This document shows positions 12,691 through 23,935 of a DNA stretch of 64,000 nt, in pieces. The notes below the pieces were generated by a model, which saw only the letters and a list, made by a program, of their open reading frames with translations, was not told where the DNA came from and did not search any database. The position numbers and the translations under genes are program-made. Numbering within the stretch: the stretch's first letter is position 1; each line of letters starts with the position of its first letter. Source of the DNA: Phylloscopus collybita (taxonomy: Eukaryota > Chordata > Aves > Passeriformes > Phylloscopidae); contig JAJNNQ010000013.1 in assembly GCA_027886175.1 (NCBI GenBank), positions 9,832,001-9,896,000 of the forward strand. The letters are read 5' to 3'.

Positions 12691-14543
12691 CACAGCAGGA
12701 GTGTGTCAGGGAAATTTTCCTGGGCCCCTCTGTGAATTTTTACATGTTCACATTTCTTTTCTTGTCTTGTAAGTGGGACAGGATTGGCAGATTCGTGATT
12801 AACACCTCAGAAGGAGAAGCGTAGACACCATCCCAGGTTGGGAGCTCATGGTAACTGCAGCTAATAATCAAAAGGTTCTCCTTCCACATTAGCAAAGTAC
12901 AAGAGACCAGCCTTTTATTTGTGTTCATTTGTATTAGAAAAGGGATGTGAGATTAGCAAGGGCTTTAGCTGTGTACATTGGTAGGACTTGCTGCATTTCT
13001 CACTATCAGCACATCTCCCAGTGATATTGGTGTAACGAGAATTGTCCTCCAGACAAAGATAAAAAGGAGATCCATGCATTAAATACCAACAAACCGGACA
13101 CCAAACTGCTTTCAGTGTTTTATCAATGTTTCCCTTCTTTTAAAGTCCATACATGCTAACTTACAAATAGCTCCACTGAAACAGCCTTGGCTGAAAATGC
13201 ATCAAAAACTGCTATTGACGGGTGCTGAAATGAGGGCCTGCCTTTAACACAGGGTCAATTGATAAGTGACTGACCCAGACTTTTGACTGACATGAAGAGC
13301 TGTCAGGCAAGGTGCATCATTCTAAGTGGTGAGTAAGCACTGAATAGATCTGAGCCACTGCTGTGTTTGGTAAAACAACTTGTGAGAGAAAGAAGAAGTG
13401 AGAACCAGACTGCAATAAAGTCAGAAATCGAGGAAGGTAATTTTACTTTGATTTGGACAAGACTGACCTAATAGAGACTTCCCATTGTCTGTTTACCAGC
13501 CCCATAAAACATTCAGTCTGATGAATAAATTAAAAAACCTTATGTATTGACTATATCTGAGAACCACTATGGATGAACCCTTGGCAAGAGTTATGGTGTA
13601 CTTCAAAAGCAAAATCTGCTTTGCTCTAACGGCTGAAAACTCCCATGAACTTGAAAATACCTTGTCCCAGTCTTATGGCATCAGTTTTGACTTCAGAATA
13701 AAGGGAAGACAACAAAAATCTAGACAGTATCATCTTGGCTAATTTTGCCTTTGTTTACTCTTTAAGCACAGGTGGAGGAAAGTGTTAGGACAGAGCAGAT
13801 AACATAGTTCAAGATGCTTGAAGATGAAAGCTGAAGATATGACCAAAACCTGGTAATTAGTGTAAAACAAGTGAGATTATACTCAAACCACATAATACAT
13901 TTTTATGTTTAAATGCTAAACATATGAGAGAAAAACTTAATCTGATCAACTGTAATTGAGTGTCTTCTCCCCACTCTAATACATATCTCCATTGTCTACA
14001 GAGTACAAGTAAGATTTACATATGAACAAAGTGAAAAAAGCACCTTCATCCACATGAACCTAGAAAAATGCCTCAAACCTGCCAGTTCCTGAAATGTACC
14101 CTCTTTCTCAAGCTGGTCCATTGTATGTCAAGACTTTCCCTCTGTCTCTTGGACAATGTGAGCATGGAACCTGATAGCACATAACATGTGGCTGCTATAA
14201 AATCTGTGGTCCTTTAGGTGTCTATAGGTCACAATCTGTATGTCGACAAAGCACAGGCAGTTTGTGAAATTCTTACCTAATGGGTGCACCTCAGCACACA
14301 TAATACCACGTGGAGAACACTCTGTCTTGTCTGGTGGCCCTCAGCTCAAGACCCCATGACCTGTAAACCAGCCTTGGGTAGAAAATCTAGACTGTTGCTA
14401 CGTATTTGAAACAGAAGACAAAAAAAACTGTGAGGAAAAGCTTGATCTTTCCATATGATCAAGAGGAGGTGAAGCTTCACAGGCCACTCACCAACCACCC
14501 TAGCCTGAAGATGTCATGAGTAACCAAATCTGTTCTGGAACCT

Positions 14544-14548
<5 letters not shown>
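12691..14548. other. AT-rich non-coding DNA, nothing recognised
   Basis: No gene-like ORF, repeat family or tandem array visible. Confidence 0.5.

Positions 14549-14594
<46 letters not shown>
14549..14594. repeat. Uninterrupted run of 46 T
   Basis: A pure T homopolymer. If it were the poly(A) tail of a minus-strand retrocopy, the retrocopy would lie to its right (14595 onward). There is no AATAAA-type signal just inside (the adjacent minus-strand text is GGATAAGCTATGC) and no recognisable retrogene follows. It is therefore listed as simple repeat. Length may be unstable or assembly-dependent. Confidence 0.95.
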
Positions 14595-14596
<2 letters not shown>

Positions 14597-15189
14597 ATAG
14601 CTTATCCTTTGTTTTTGTGAAGAGTTTAATGTGAGCATTTGATAGCAAAACCAAAACCAGAGTGCACTGATTAGTTTTGGTGTAAGTCTGTTATACAGTT
14701 CAGTTATGGCAACACAAAATTTTTAGAAAAAAAATTCTACTTTCCAAGAATACTCCACAATATTCTCTCAAAAGAAGTTGTTTACATACACAAGCTAATT
14801 CATAATCTTACCTGAGAAAATATGTGCATGAATAAAGTAAAAAATATTTTAAATATTTTTTTTCAAAATGCCTTTTTCCCTAAATATTTTTACTATTCAT
14901 CTAGGTAGTGCTATTCTAGAGTTGTCTTAAAAACCTGTCTTAAAGATCCAAAGACCCTTTATCACTGGAGAATAATTAAGACAAAAACAGCAGAGTGTGA
15001 AAAGCCAGCTTCCCTGTATGTTTTAGAAATAGTTGTATTCTGTACAAACATATATGTAGTAAATAATTGTTTACCTGAATGAACAACAGTAAAAACAGAA
15101 GAAGCAGTGACCGGCCTCAGAAGAGCAAGAGCCTGTGAGGCCGGAACTCCAGCCTGTTCAGATGTGTTCTCTGTACTGTGGGAAACACT
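14595..15189. other. AT-rich flank of the CpG-rich block
   Basis: AT-rich to about 15100, then composition rises sharply in G+C towards the island. No retrocopy or repeat recognised. Confidence 0.5.
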
Positions 15190-15346
15190 TCAGCAAATAC
15201 TCTGAAACGCGATCAGGAATGCGAAGCGGAGAGGAGGATTGCTGAGCAGCACCTGCGACGAGCCCTGACTGAGCAAACACAGAAATAATGAGGAAGAGTC
15301 GCGCTGTGGCCAAGGCGCGATGGGCGGCCCGGCCAGGCGCGGCCAT
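15158..15346 (-). CDS. Candidate first coding exon, secreted or membrane protein (unidentified)
   Basis: I do not recognise this gene. The frame opens at the ATG whose reverse complement is 15344-15346, in a strong Kozak setting (GTGCCATGG: G at -3 and G at +4). It encodes 62 residues before a stop. Residues 2-16 are Ala/Arg-rich, followed by a hydrophobic core (LFLIISVFAQSGLVAG, residues 17-32), which together read as an N-terminal signal peptide with small residues at the end. A GT dinucleotide at 15251-15252 (CAG|GTGCTG on the minus strand) would end the exon after the first base of codon 32, that is in phase 1, the usual phase of signal-peptide exons. The donor is weak at positions +4 and +5. 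An upstream in-frame ATG at 15385 adds 13 residues but has a poorer case. If spliced, residues 32-62 are intron read-through. It lies inside the CpG island. The alternative is a chance ORF in GC-rich DNA, where a 142-codon ORF also occurs in another minus-strand frame. Confidence 0.3.
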   Translation of the reverse strand: MAAPGRAAHRALATARLFLIISVFAQSGLVAGAAQQSSSPLRIPDRVSEYLLKCFPQYREHI

Positions 15347-15970
15347 GGCACAGCTCCTGCCCGCTGCAGCAGCGCCCGGCTGCACCCCGAGCTGCCTGCT
15401 GGCCCCGGGGAGCTAAACCGCACTCCTGTCCTCTCCGGGTCTGCAGGGACACGGGCCGGACATCTCGGCCCGGTGAGGCGGTGCCGGTGCGGGCTGAGGG
15501 GCCCAGGAGAGCCAGGCGCCCGTCAAGCCTCTGGCCGGGTGGCGAGGCCCTGGCAGCCGGCAGGAGATGCCCTGCCCTCCTTTTCAATGCTGCGAGCATC
15601 CTCCGTGACCTTCCCTCTCCCTTCCCAGCACACGCTGACACATCCAGCCTAAATTTGCGTCTCGCATCACCTCAGGATACTCATGGCTAATTTCATTATT
15701 TTGGAGAGAAAATGCAAATGAAGCCAGACAGCTGGTGCTTTCCTCGTGGCGAGGAGTGATGGAGGGGCCTGAGGCCTACCTCATCAGAGGCTCTCATACC
15801 CGTCTGCTCAGACAGGCCCTGGCGGGAGGAGAGCGGGGAGGCTGCGGGAGCAGCGGGAACAGATGGCAGGGAAGGTAGGAAGATGGAGAAGCGAGAGGGG
15901 CCAGAGCCGTGCGGAGGAAGAGGCAGTGTCAGTTACCTGTGGGCTGAGGCGGCCTCACAGGACAGTTCGG
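15190..15970. promoter_or_regulatory. CpG-island-like block, probable promoter
   Basis: The only part of the window with abundant CpG dinucleotides and high G+C. The densest core is about 15200-15560 (GGCGCGATGGGCGGCCCGGC, CATCTCGGCCCGGTGAGGCG) and a weaker shoulder runs to about 15970. The surrounding tens of kilobases are AT-rich and CpG-poor. In vertebrates such islands usually mark promoters. A candidate coding first exon lies on the minus strand (15158-15346). On the plus strand a good splice-donor-like GTGAGG sits at 15473, so a divergent or non-coding transcript is also possible. Confidence 0.7.
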
Positions 15971-17269
15971 CATCTCGCAACCTCCCCTGCCCTGCAGAGC
16001 TGTTTTTAATTCGGTGGGGATAAGAAAGGTGGGCATCAGTCAGGTGTTGCACAGCGGCCCTGGGTCTGCTTTAAACCAGCAAGGACCTCAGTTTGCTCCT
16101 AAACCTGGCCGATGGACTGCTAACTCCTGAAAACACAGTAACTCTAAACCCAGCAGGTTCAGAGGTTGTTTTTTAAATCCCTTTTCAAGAGCAGGCAAAG
16201 ACTTAGAGAAAAATTATATTCCCCAATACACAAGAAGGAGAGATTTTAAATCAATTCCTCCAATTATTCATGGAAGAAGGAGGGGAAAACAAAATCATGC
16301 CTGTAAAAAATCTGTCAGAACATTGTCTGATAAAGCACCTGTGCAAGAGGCCTGCAAGAGTAATGCAGCTCAGCACAGACTGCCCAGCGTTTCTCAGCAG
16401 TTCAGCCCAACTTGTACCAAAACATTCCACAGAAATGTTCCCTGACACCTAAAAAGGTAACCAGGGGCATCCTTGTTGGTAAGAGTATTACATTGCTATT
16501 TTATTCTTATTCTTATTATTTTTAGTGAAGTTGTTTCTGGAGAGGTCTGAAATCTTCTTTCATTTGACATACCTGCAGGCAAATAGCAAGCGTAGAATTT
16601 TTTAATACATTAATTGGAGAAGTAAGTGCTTTCCAGGGAGCAGATCTCTCCTTCTCTCTTTCTCTCTCTGGATGGTATAAGGAGATCTTTTCAACAAAAG
16701 AATGAAAGTAAAAATAGATTTGAAGAGGCTGAATGAGCAGCATTTTCAAGCATTATGAAGGAACAATAAAAGGCAAGAAAATTAATTTCTTAATCAGATA
16801 TAGCCCTCTCCTCTGAAACATTTTAACAAATTAATTCCCAAGACATGTATCCTATGTCATAAACCTCCCCAAATACAAACCCCCTCTTACATCTGTAACA
16901 GAGTTCTCTCATATTCCTCTCTTTAATAATTACCTCTGTCTGGCTAGAAATTGTAATAAAATACCAATTGATTATAAAAGCAAGTGGCTGATTCATTAGG
17001 TGAGTAAGCAGAGGGTCAGTATTATCACTGAAGCAGATTCACAGACTTCAGAGAAGATGACTGATGCACTCCTCACAGACCTAATAACTGGTGTCTGCCA
17101 ACACAACTAATAACACAGGATTCAAGAGACTTGGTTCCCAGCACTTTTAAGATACAGATCTGAAGTTAAACTGCTACTGTAAATCTTGTGGCCATCAGTT
17201 CAGAGATATCCAGGTAAACACATGTTCTAGATCCCATTCTGTACAGGGTGCAAAGGGCTGCTGAGGGCT
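15971..17269. other. Non-coding DNA right of the island
   Basis: Includes two short low-complexity patches: a TTATTC/TTATT-like stretch at 16500-16522 and a CT-rich stretch at 16648-16672. The two opposed ORFs near 16251-16452 cover the same bases on both strands and are probably chance. No gene recognised. Confidence 0.5.
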
Positions 17270-18640
17270 ATTGCTGTGGAACAACCTCCTTCTTCCCTCT
17301 CTGTTCCCCACCCCTCACTGACATCCATACAAAGCCAGCCAGCTTTCCACCCATCTAATTTGTATTACTTGTCCATCTCTCCCATGCGAATATTCTCATG
17401 GGTTATGTGTCTCCTCCACTCCTCCAAGCTTCTTCTTCTGTCTCTTTCTACACAAGGTTATCCAATAACTTTCCAGCTTTCCTTCCTTTTTGTCACAAAT
17501 GCTGAAAGGCAAAAGGGTTACTCCCCAGGATCTCTCAAAAGGATCTCTCCTGTTGCCCTGTCTTCCTCTGTTCTTTGTTTTTTTTAAGTTTTTCTAAAGT
17601 TCCACTTCAGCCTTCTGTATTTACCTTTTACAATGGAGCCTATCACAGATTTTCACATGAACAACCTATTGTTATTGTAACTGTCCTTTCATGTTTACAT
17701 TCTTCTCATAAGGAGGAGGCTGTTGATTAACTGTTGGATTGACCAGTGTGGTTGGAGGGGAAGATTTTCTTCCTCCAATCCATGGTCACTGTTGGAATTC
17801 TATAAATATTGAGGTCTGTAGATAAACTTCCCCTTCTTTGCCTCAGTGTGTGAGTTTTGTGTCCACTCCTTTTGTGTCGTACTGCGACACCGCCTACACT
17901 GTTTTCCTCTTAGATGCTGTGTCCCATGAATGTAAAAGCCTTTTCTTATTCCTCTCCAACATTTCCTCTGTGTCCTTTCTTTTTCCATAAAAAAGCTGCA
18001 GTAAACCTTTCTCTCCTTCTCAGTCCCCATCTAAGTCTGCTGCCACCAATTTTCTATTCAGTTCCTCTCCTTAGTTCTCTCTGATTCTGACTGACAGCCT
18101 CTTCTCTCTTCTCCTGCCATCTTTCCTCCTCTCACACTGCAGCTTCCATGATGAGGAATCAGCTGCTGTGTTTCCCTGTCTTAACATCTCCCATTTGCAC
18201 ATGTATTCTCCTCTCACTTCCCCTACTGTAGATCTTGGGTGCTCTCTTTATCAGAAATTTAGGTTGATTCTCAGTCACCACATAGATTTTCTGTATGCCT
18301 TTCATATTTGGTTTGCTGCATGGGCCCTTAGCCCAGTGTGACAGAATAAAACACCCATGGTTATGTTCTCTGACATAACTTCCTACTCAGACTTCCTTTC
18401 TTTCTCCAATTTGCTATTATCAGTTGTAGTGCACATCTTCAGCATTATCTTCTACACAGCATAGATGGAAGACTCTGTCTAAGCCTTGGAGATATTTATT
18501 GCATAACTTCTCTGTGATATAGATTTTCATATCAATCTATATAAAGATAGAGATATCATCTTGGATGGTATCTGCTCACTTCATATCCTGATTATTGCAA
18601 CATTATTTTCTCTGTTGTGTCTGATTCATCACTTATGCTC
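17270..18640. other. Long pyrimidine-rich strand-asymmetric block
   Basis: For more than a kilobase the plus strand is conspicuously rich in C and T, with many CTTCCTCT, TCTCTC and TTCCTTT runs (for example 17400-17480, 17930-18020 and 18060-18140), while purine runs are rare. A TATAAATA stands at 17801-17808. I do not recognise a repeat family, and neither paired LTR ends nor a coding frame can be seen. It may be an unrecognised repeat, an old microsatellite-derived region or a transcription-linked skew. Confidence 0.5.
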
Positions 18641-21600
18641 ACTTCCAGAATTTCTCCACAAATTATCCATCATCTCCTGATAAGTGGGAAGCTGATTCCC
18701 ACATCTGATCAGTCTGAACTCCTATCTTTCCTTACATATTCATATTTCACTGTCTATGTATTTCTCATTTGCCACAAGAACAGAAACACAATGAATAGAT
18801 TTTGGATGTATGTACACCATAATCCTATGGGTTAAAAATGCTTCATTTCTCAGGCTGTATTTCCATTTTGCTTTGTCTGTATCCACGTTTTGTCTCCGCT
18901 TCCTATGTTGAGACTGAGATGCAAGAATTGGGAGAGAGAAGACTGTTTTAATCCATGCTTTAATGGATTAATGGATTCACAGCTCCTAAGTAAAACCATC
19001 TCATACAAGCTATGATAATGTAAAAATCAACACCAAAAAGGTGAACTCTGAGAAATAAGCAATTTTACTCAAGCATCTGCTTGCTGATAGAAGGAAAGCG
19101 TGTAAAATGTCAGAATCAGCCTCGTCTTCTGGGTGGGTCACCCTCCACCATCTTACTGACAAGTCCTTAACATGAAACAACTAAAAGTCTGCCTGAGAAA
19201 AGGAGTGGGATTTTCCATCTCAAAGATAAGGGTCATCTTTGAGTCCCCTTTCCAGGAGCAATTATGAATTTTAATTCCACAGTCACTAAAAAAGGAGAAA
19301 GACTGACCAGCAAAGAGTCTAATGAATGTATCTGGCAGGACTTAGTTATTTCATAGTTACTGAGGTGTTTAAGTCTTGCCAAACTGGAAGGAGTTTTGGG
19401 CAGGAGCATCAACAGAGTGGTAAATACTGCAGGAACTCTACTTGTAGACACGGGGGCATGTCAGTTCCAAGCAGAAAGGAGCTGCATTAGCAATCTCTCT
19501 GCCAGCTCCCAGTGAGGCTGGGGCATAGCACAGCGAAGCCCTGTGCAAGAGACATTAGCTGAGCACTAAAAGTTTTTTAATCTGATCTGCTCTACACTTC
19601 CAGCTGTGCAAATAACACTCACATAGGACCATGCTGACAGATTTCCACTGCTTCTTGTTCTGGAGATAGCTTAACAGACTCGCTGTGACTCTGCACAGCC
19701 CTGCATTGCAAGATGTAGCATAATATTGGACACTGAAGATTACAGCTCCCTAAGGAGTTGTGAATTTTTTATTTTTTTTCCAACAAAAGAATCCATAGCT
19801 GCAAAATATTTTCTCTTTAAATGTCCTTGTTCAGAAATAGGGTCAAAGTCGCACCTGATAATCAACCAGGATTTCATTGATTGAGCAAAATTATTGTCTG
19901 TTAACAATCCTAAGATACACAGAAGCTTCTTTTGGATTTTTTTTTTAAGTCACAGAGACACTCTGTTTAGCCATCAGCATTTACAAAAGCAGCAGCGCAG
20001 ACATGTCAAGTTCAACATGTTTTCATTCTGTGCTCCCGAGCTCAGCAGTTAGACTGTTCATTAATTTCCCCTTTTCCTCCACACACCGTCTGTGCACCTT
20101 ATTTATATTCACCTGCTGCCAGTTTAACACCCTGAAGAGGCACACCTGCAGGGGCAGCAGCTTCACATTACTGCTGCTGGACCCCAGGCTTTAGTTCCTT
20201 CTAGGACAACTCTTTCTGCCTAAGCCCTGACTCTTGAATCCCACACTGGCTGCACAGCCAGCTTGTTTGGCTCGCTTGAAATCTTCACCCAGCCCTGAGC
20301 TGGCTTCTCCAGTTTCTCTAGCACTGCACAGAATTTTACCTTCTGATTTCACAGACCTGTCTTTATGTCAGGAAACAAACTATCCTGGCAGAGTCTTTGA
20401 TAAAGGTGACATCTGTGAAATAGAAAATGGCCCTTCTCTTGAATCACAGAGCTGTTGACAATTGGTTTCAATTCAGGTTTCTTGCAGTCCTTCCCCTCCA
20501 TGTCCGCTCTAAGCAACCTACAACATATGACAAAGGCAGTGCTAAACATGCTGCTTATCATACAAAGAGCCTTTTGACTTGAAGAGAGAAAGGAAAAGAG
20601 GAACTGATACACAGATCAGCTCTTCTTCCCTCTCCTTGGAACTTCAGTAGAAACTACAGGCTCTGGAAGGGTAGTTCTCCTCCTTCAAGCAAATCCAAGG
20701 TTCAATTTCTTTGACACTAGGTCTAGCCAAAGCCCCAAAGGCAGAAGTCCAGCAACCTTGCTGTTTTGGAGCAGGAGCACATGCCATAAAATTAGAAAAA
20801 GGAATGGGCTGATGGTGTATCTGCTGGTGTTTCTTAACAGCAGCAGTCACTTCTGCTTGAGCCTGGGCTCAATTCCAGTTGGCAAGAATTCTTGTTAGCA
20901 AATTCATGGACTTGAATATCACCTGAACCTTCAAAGATTATGATAGCATAGCAATTTCTAAACATAATTTATTTTGTCAATAAGCCCCACCTTCAGAGAA
21001 GAGTCTGCAAACCCTGTATGCAGGAGAAATGCACAAATGGCAGTGTTCATTCATGTCAACACTTTGGGATGCACAAGAAAGGAAATACATCCATGGCCAC
21101 AGCCCCTTGGGCAGAAACTGGAAGAAATGGATTTAATGCATCACGTTTGACTCCCCTCTTTGTTAGACTATTGGGTATTCAAAGGTGGGTAAAGCTGTTC
21201 TCAGCCTTCCCAGTGGTATATGAAGAGTGGGGAAAGCCAGGAGAGTAGTTGTAGCCACAGGTCTAGCTCAAAGTTCTGGCCTTTTTACACTAGGAAACTT
21301 TGCAGATGAAATCCCCTAGTTAGTGAAGTAGAAATAAAAAGCCCATTCTCTTAAATGAAATCAGTATTACTCCAGGCTCTGATATAGTAGTGTGCAATCA
21401 AAAGACTTCTTGAAATTGATGAAGTCCACAGATTAAATTGTATAGGTCACAGAAAAAAAGATTTCTAGTTAAAGTGCTCACAGTTATGAACATGACCAGA
21501 GTGTTACATTCTATATAATAATTTAAATTTTGAAATTGAATGATGAAAGTGTAAAGCAGCACCACACAGTGTTATCTGTCACAGGATATTTATGAAAAAC

Positions 21601-23689
21601 AGAAAAAGGTCTTTAAGTACTTAGCTATTAAATAGCAGCTAGAAGAATAGGTTCTGATATTGCTTCCAGCTAAAGAGAAGAAAATCTTCCCCATTTGGGC
21701 AAGAGTGTATATACTGCACACACATGAGAGAAACCTAAAAAAGTAAACAATACTATGTTGGTTCTGAGTTTTGTGACATTTATATTTTTATTTAGGGCAG
21801 AGACCGCATACTAATTTCTATTTCAATTATTTCTTTTGAGCTGCTTTGTAAGGAGGGTGTGATACAGAGAAATGGTTTATGCAGTGTGGTGCTGACTCAC
21901 CTACACAAGACTCCTGTGTACTCCTCATCTACCTGTACAAGTAACCAGTGAAGGCAGCAGAGAATTCAGACTATTTGAACTGTTTCCTCCTTCTCTAACT
22001 GTGCACTGCAATGCACATACCATCTAGCAAAGAGTGAACTAACTTTAGCTATATGAGAAACCCCACAGAATTTGATTAAACCACTTGCAAGCTAGCCATT
22101 AAGCCATGCTTTAACACCTGCTTGTAATGAGAGATCAGTTATCACCCTTCCTCATACACGGGGCTCAAGGAAAGGAAAATACAGTGAAAGACAAGCATCT
22201 TAATTTACAAGTTAAATTAGTTAGTTGTCACCTAAACCAACTAAGAATTCCCAGTGTTAGATGCAAAGTTTGTGTATCAAGGCATACAAACTGAATTCAT
22301 CCACCTGTCCAGAGTCATAGTACATCAGGAGTCAAGACAGAGATGCTTTCCTACAGAGGAAAGAGGTTACTGACTCTGGACATAATTTTGTCTCCCCCGT
22401 CAGAGATCATTTTCACAGAGAAGCCAATGGTCTGCAGAGGGGAAAGAACTTTGAGAACCTGGTGCCGTCTGAAATGATAACGGCATTGAAATGCTGAAAA
22501 AGAGAGAATGGATGGGTGACATCAGTCACAGGAGGTGAAATGGTGAGGTCACTTGAGTTAGATGGATCATGGAGAGTGGATCTGCACTTTGTCCTTTGTT
22601 CTCTCCAAGGTATTATTCAAATATAATTCCTCTGTATATTGTGTGGCATTTGCTAAGATTTTAAGAGTGGTGCTTTTGAGCATGAGCCTAGGAGAAATTA
22701 TCCTGACCAATATGGACAGGCATTTCCATAAGGCATATTGTTATTTTAATCTCATGTAAATAGTTGCAATTGTGAATTATCCACTAGAGTGACTTTTTTG
22801 TATTTTACACTTCATGCTGAATATACAGATGATGTAAGAAATGTTTTTCTAATTGGACTAAGACTGCATCTTCAAAATATTAATTTTAGAATATTAAAAC
22901 TGCTCCTTTGAGCAAGATTGTGCTTTCCCATTTTTGACAAAAACATAGCCAGAAACAGACTCCTTCATGTCTGTAGAGCTTAGTAAATGCTCAGATACCT
23001 TGCAGTGGTTTCAGTTTAATTTCCACTAAATTACTTTATCTCATGTTGAAATTTTGCCAGAATATACTATAGGAGACTATTTTGACACTGTAAGGATTAG
23101 GCATTACTTCCATACAAGTAAATAACAAGACCATTCTTCTTCTGAAAGCAGCAGACCACTAATTAATTTCCCAAATGTACAGCATACAAATGCTGAAAAA
23201 TAAAATAACAGAGAAGAATAAAGAATAAGAGATGAGGTGTATCTTACCATATGTATCAAGTCTTTCTTTAGAGATCAAGGATGATTCAGTTGAAGGATTC
23301 AATAAAAGACTAAAATTAATATCAATTTTTAAAACCATTTAAAACACATTTAGAAATACAAGATTTCATCCAGAACCCCCTCAAGCATTGCTCTGTGTTC
23401 AGCAGACATAGCAACAAAACAATATGGATATCCATTTGAAATTATATTTCTCTGAATTCCTTTCACCACAACTCTGGTCTCTAAAAAAATCTTCATTCTG
23501 TTTTGACCGCTGTACAGAAACTGTGATTTGATATCTCATTCACAGCCCAGCTGTGCAGGAACTCTGTTTAGTGCAAAGCTTTGCAAAAAGGAAAAAAAAA
23601 AAATCTTATTTGACCATGAACTTTAGATGATCTAGTTAGCGTTACTGTCAAGCATCCTGCGGTCTTTTTGAAAAGCAGGACTTGTCCAT
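18641..23689. other. AT-rich non-coding DNA, nothing recognised
   Basis: No repeat family identified. ORFs are at most 87 codons and overlap on both strands. A small palindromic cluster of TAATCCAT/ATGGATTA occurs at 18950-18975. Confidence 0.45.
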
Positions 23690-23935
23690 GTTGCCCTCTG
23701 GCCAACTTCAGTGGGATTGAAGCACTAGCGAGAGCCCTCAAACTGCCTGACAGCTTGTCACCAGTGAGACTCCATTAATTTACACACATTTTCCACTGTT
23801 TGGCATTTACCATGATAACTCTTTTCTTTCCAAGCAGCTCCTGTTTGCATTTAACACTCGGGTTAATTTTCATCAGAGTTTAAATTTAGCCATCAGTTAT
23901 TTCAGGGGAGCTGTCAGCCAACATATGGAGGAAAA
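23690..23935. promoter_or_regulatory. Candidate conserved non-coding element
   Basis: Repeat-free block with CCATTAATTTAC (23772-23783), an octamer/POU-like TTTGCAT (23844-23850), GGTTAATTTTCATC, a Meis/TGIF-type CTGTCA (23911-23916) and an E-box CATATG (23922-23927). The density and variety of developmental-factor cores resemble vertebrate enhancers. Conservation is untested. Confidence 0.3.

Noticed and set aside
15213..15641. 142-codon minus-strand ORF in the CpG island, and the 110-codon plus-strand ORF over the same bases
   Set aside because: GC-rich DNA has few stop codons, so long ORFs appear on both strands. The products are Arg/Gly/Ala-rich with no recognisable features.
17795..17810. 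TATAAATA as a core promoter
   Set aside because: A single TATA-like octamer in AT-rich DNA is expected by chance, and there is no initiator or gene downstream.
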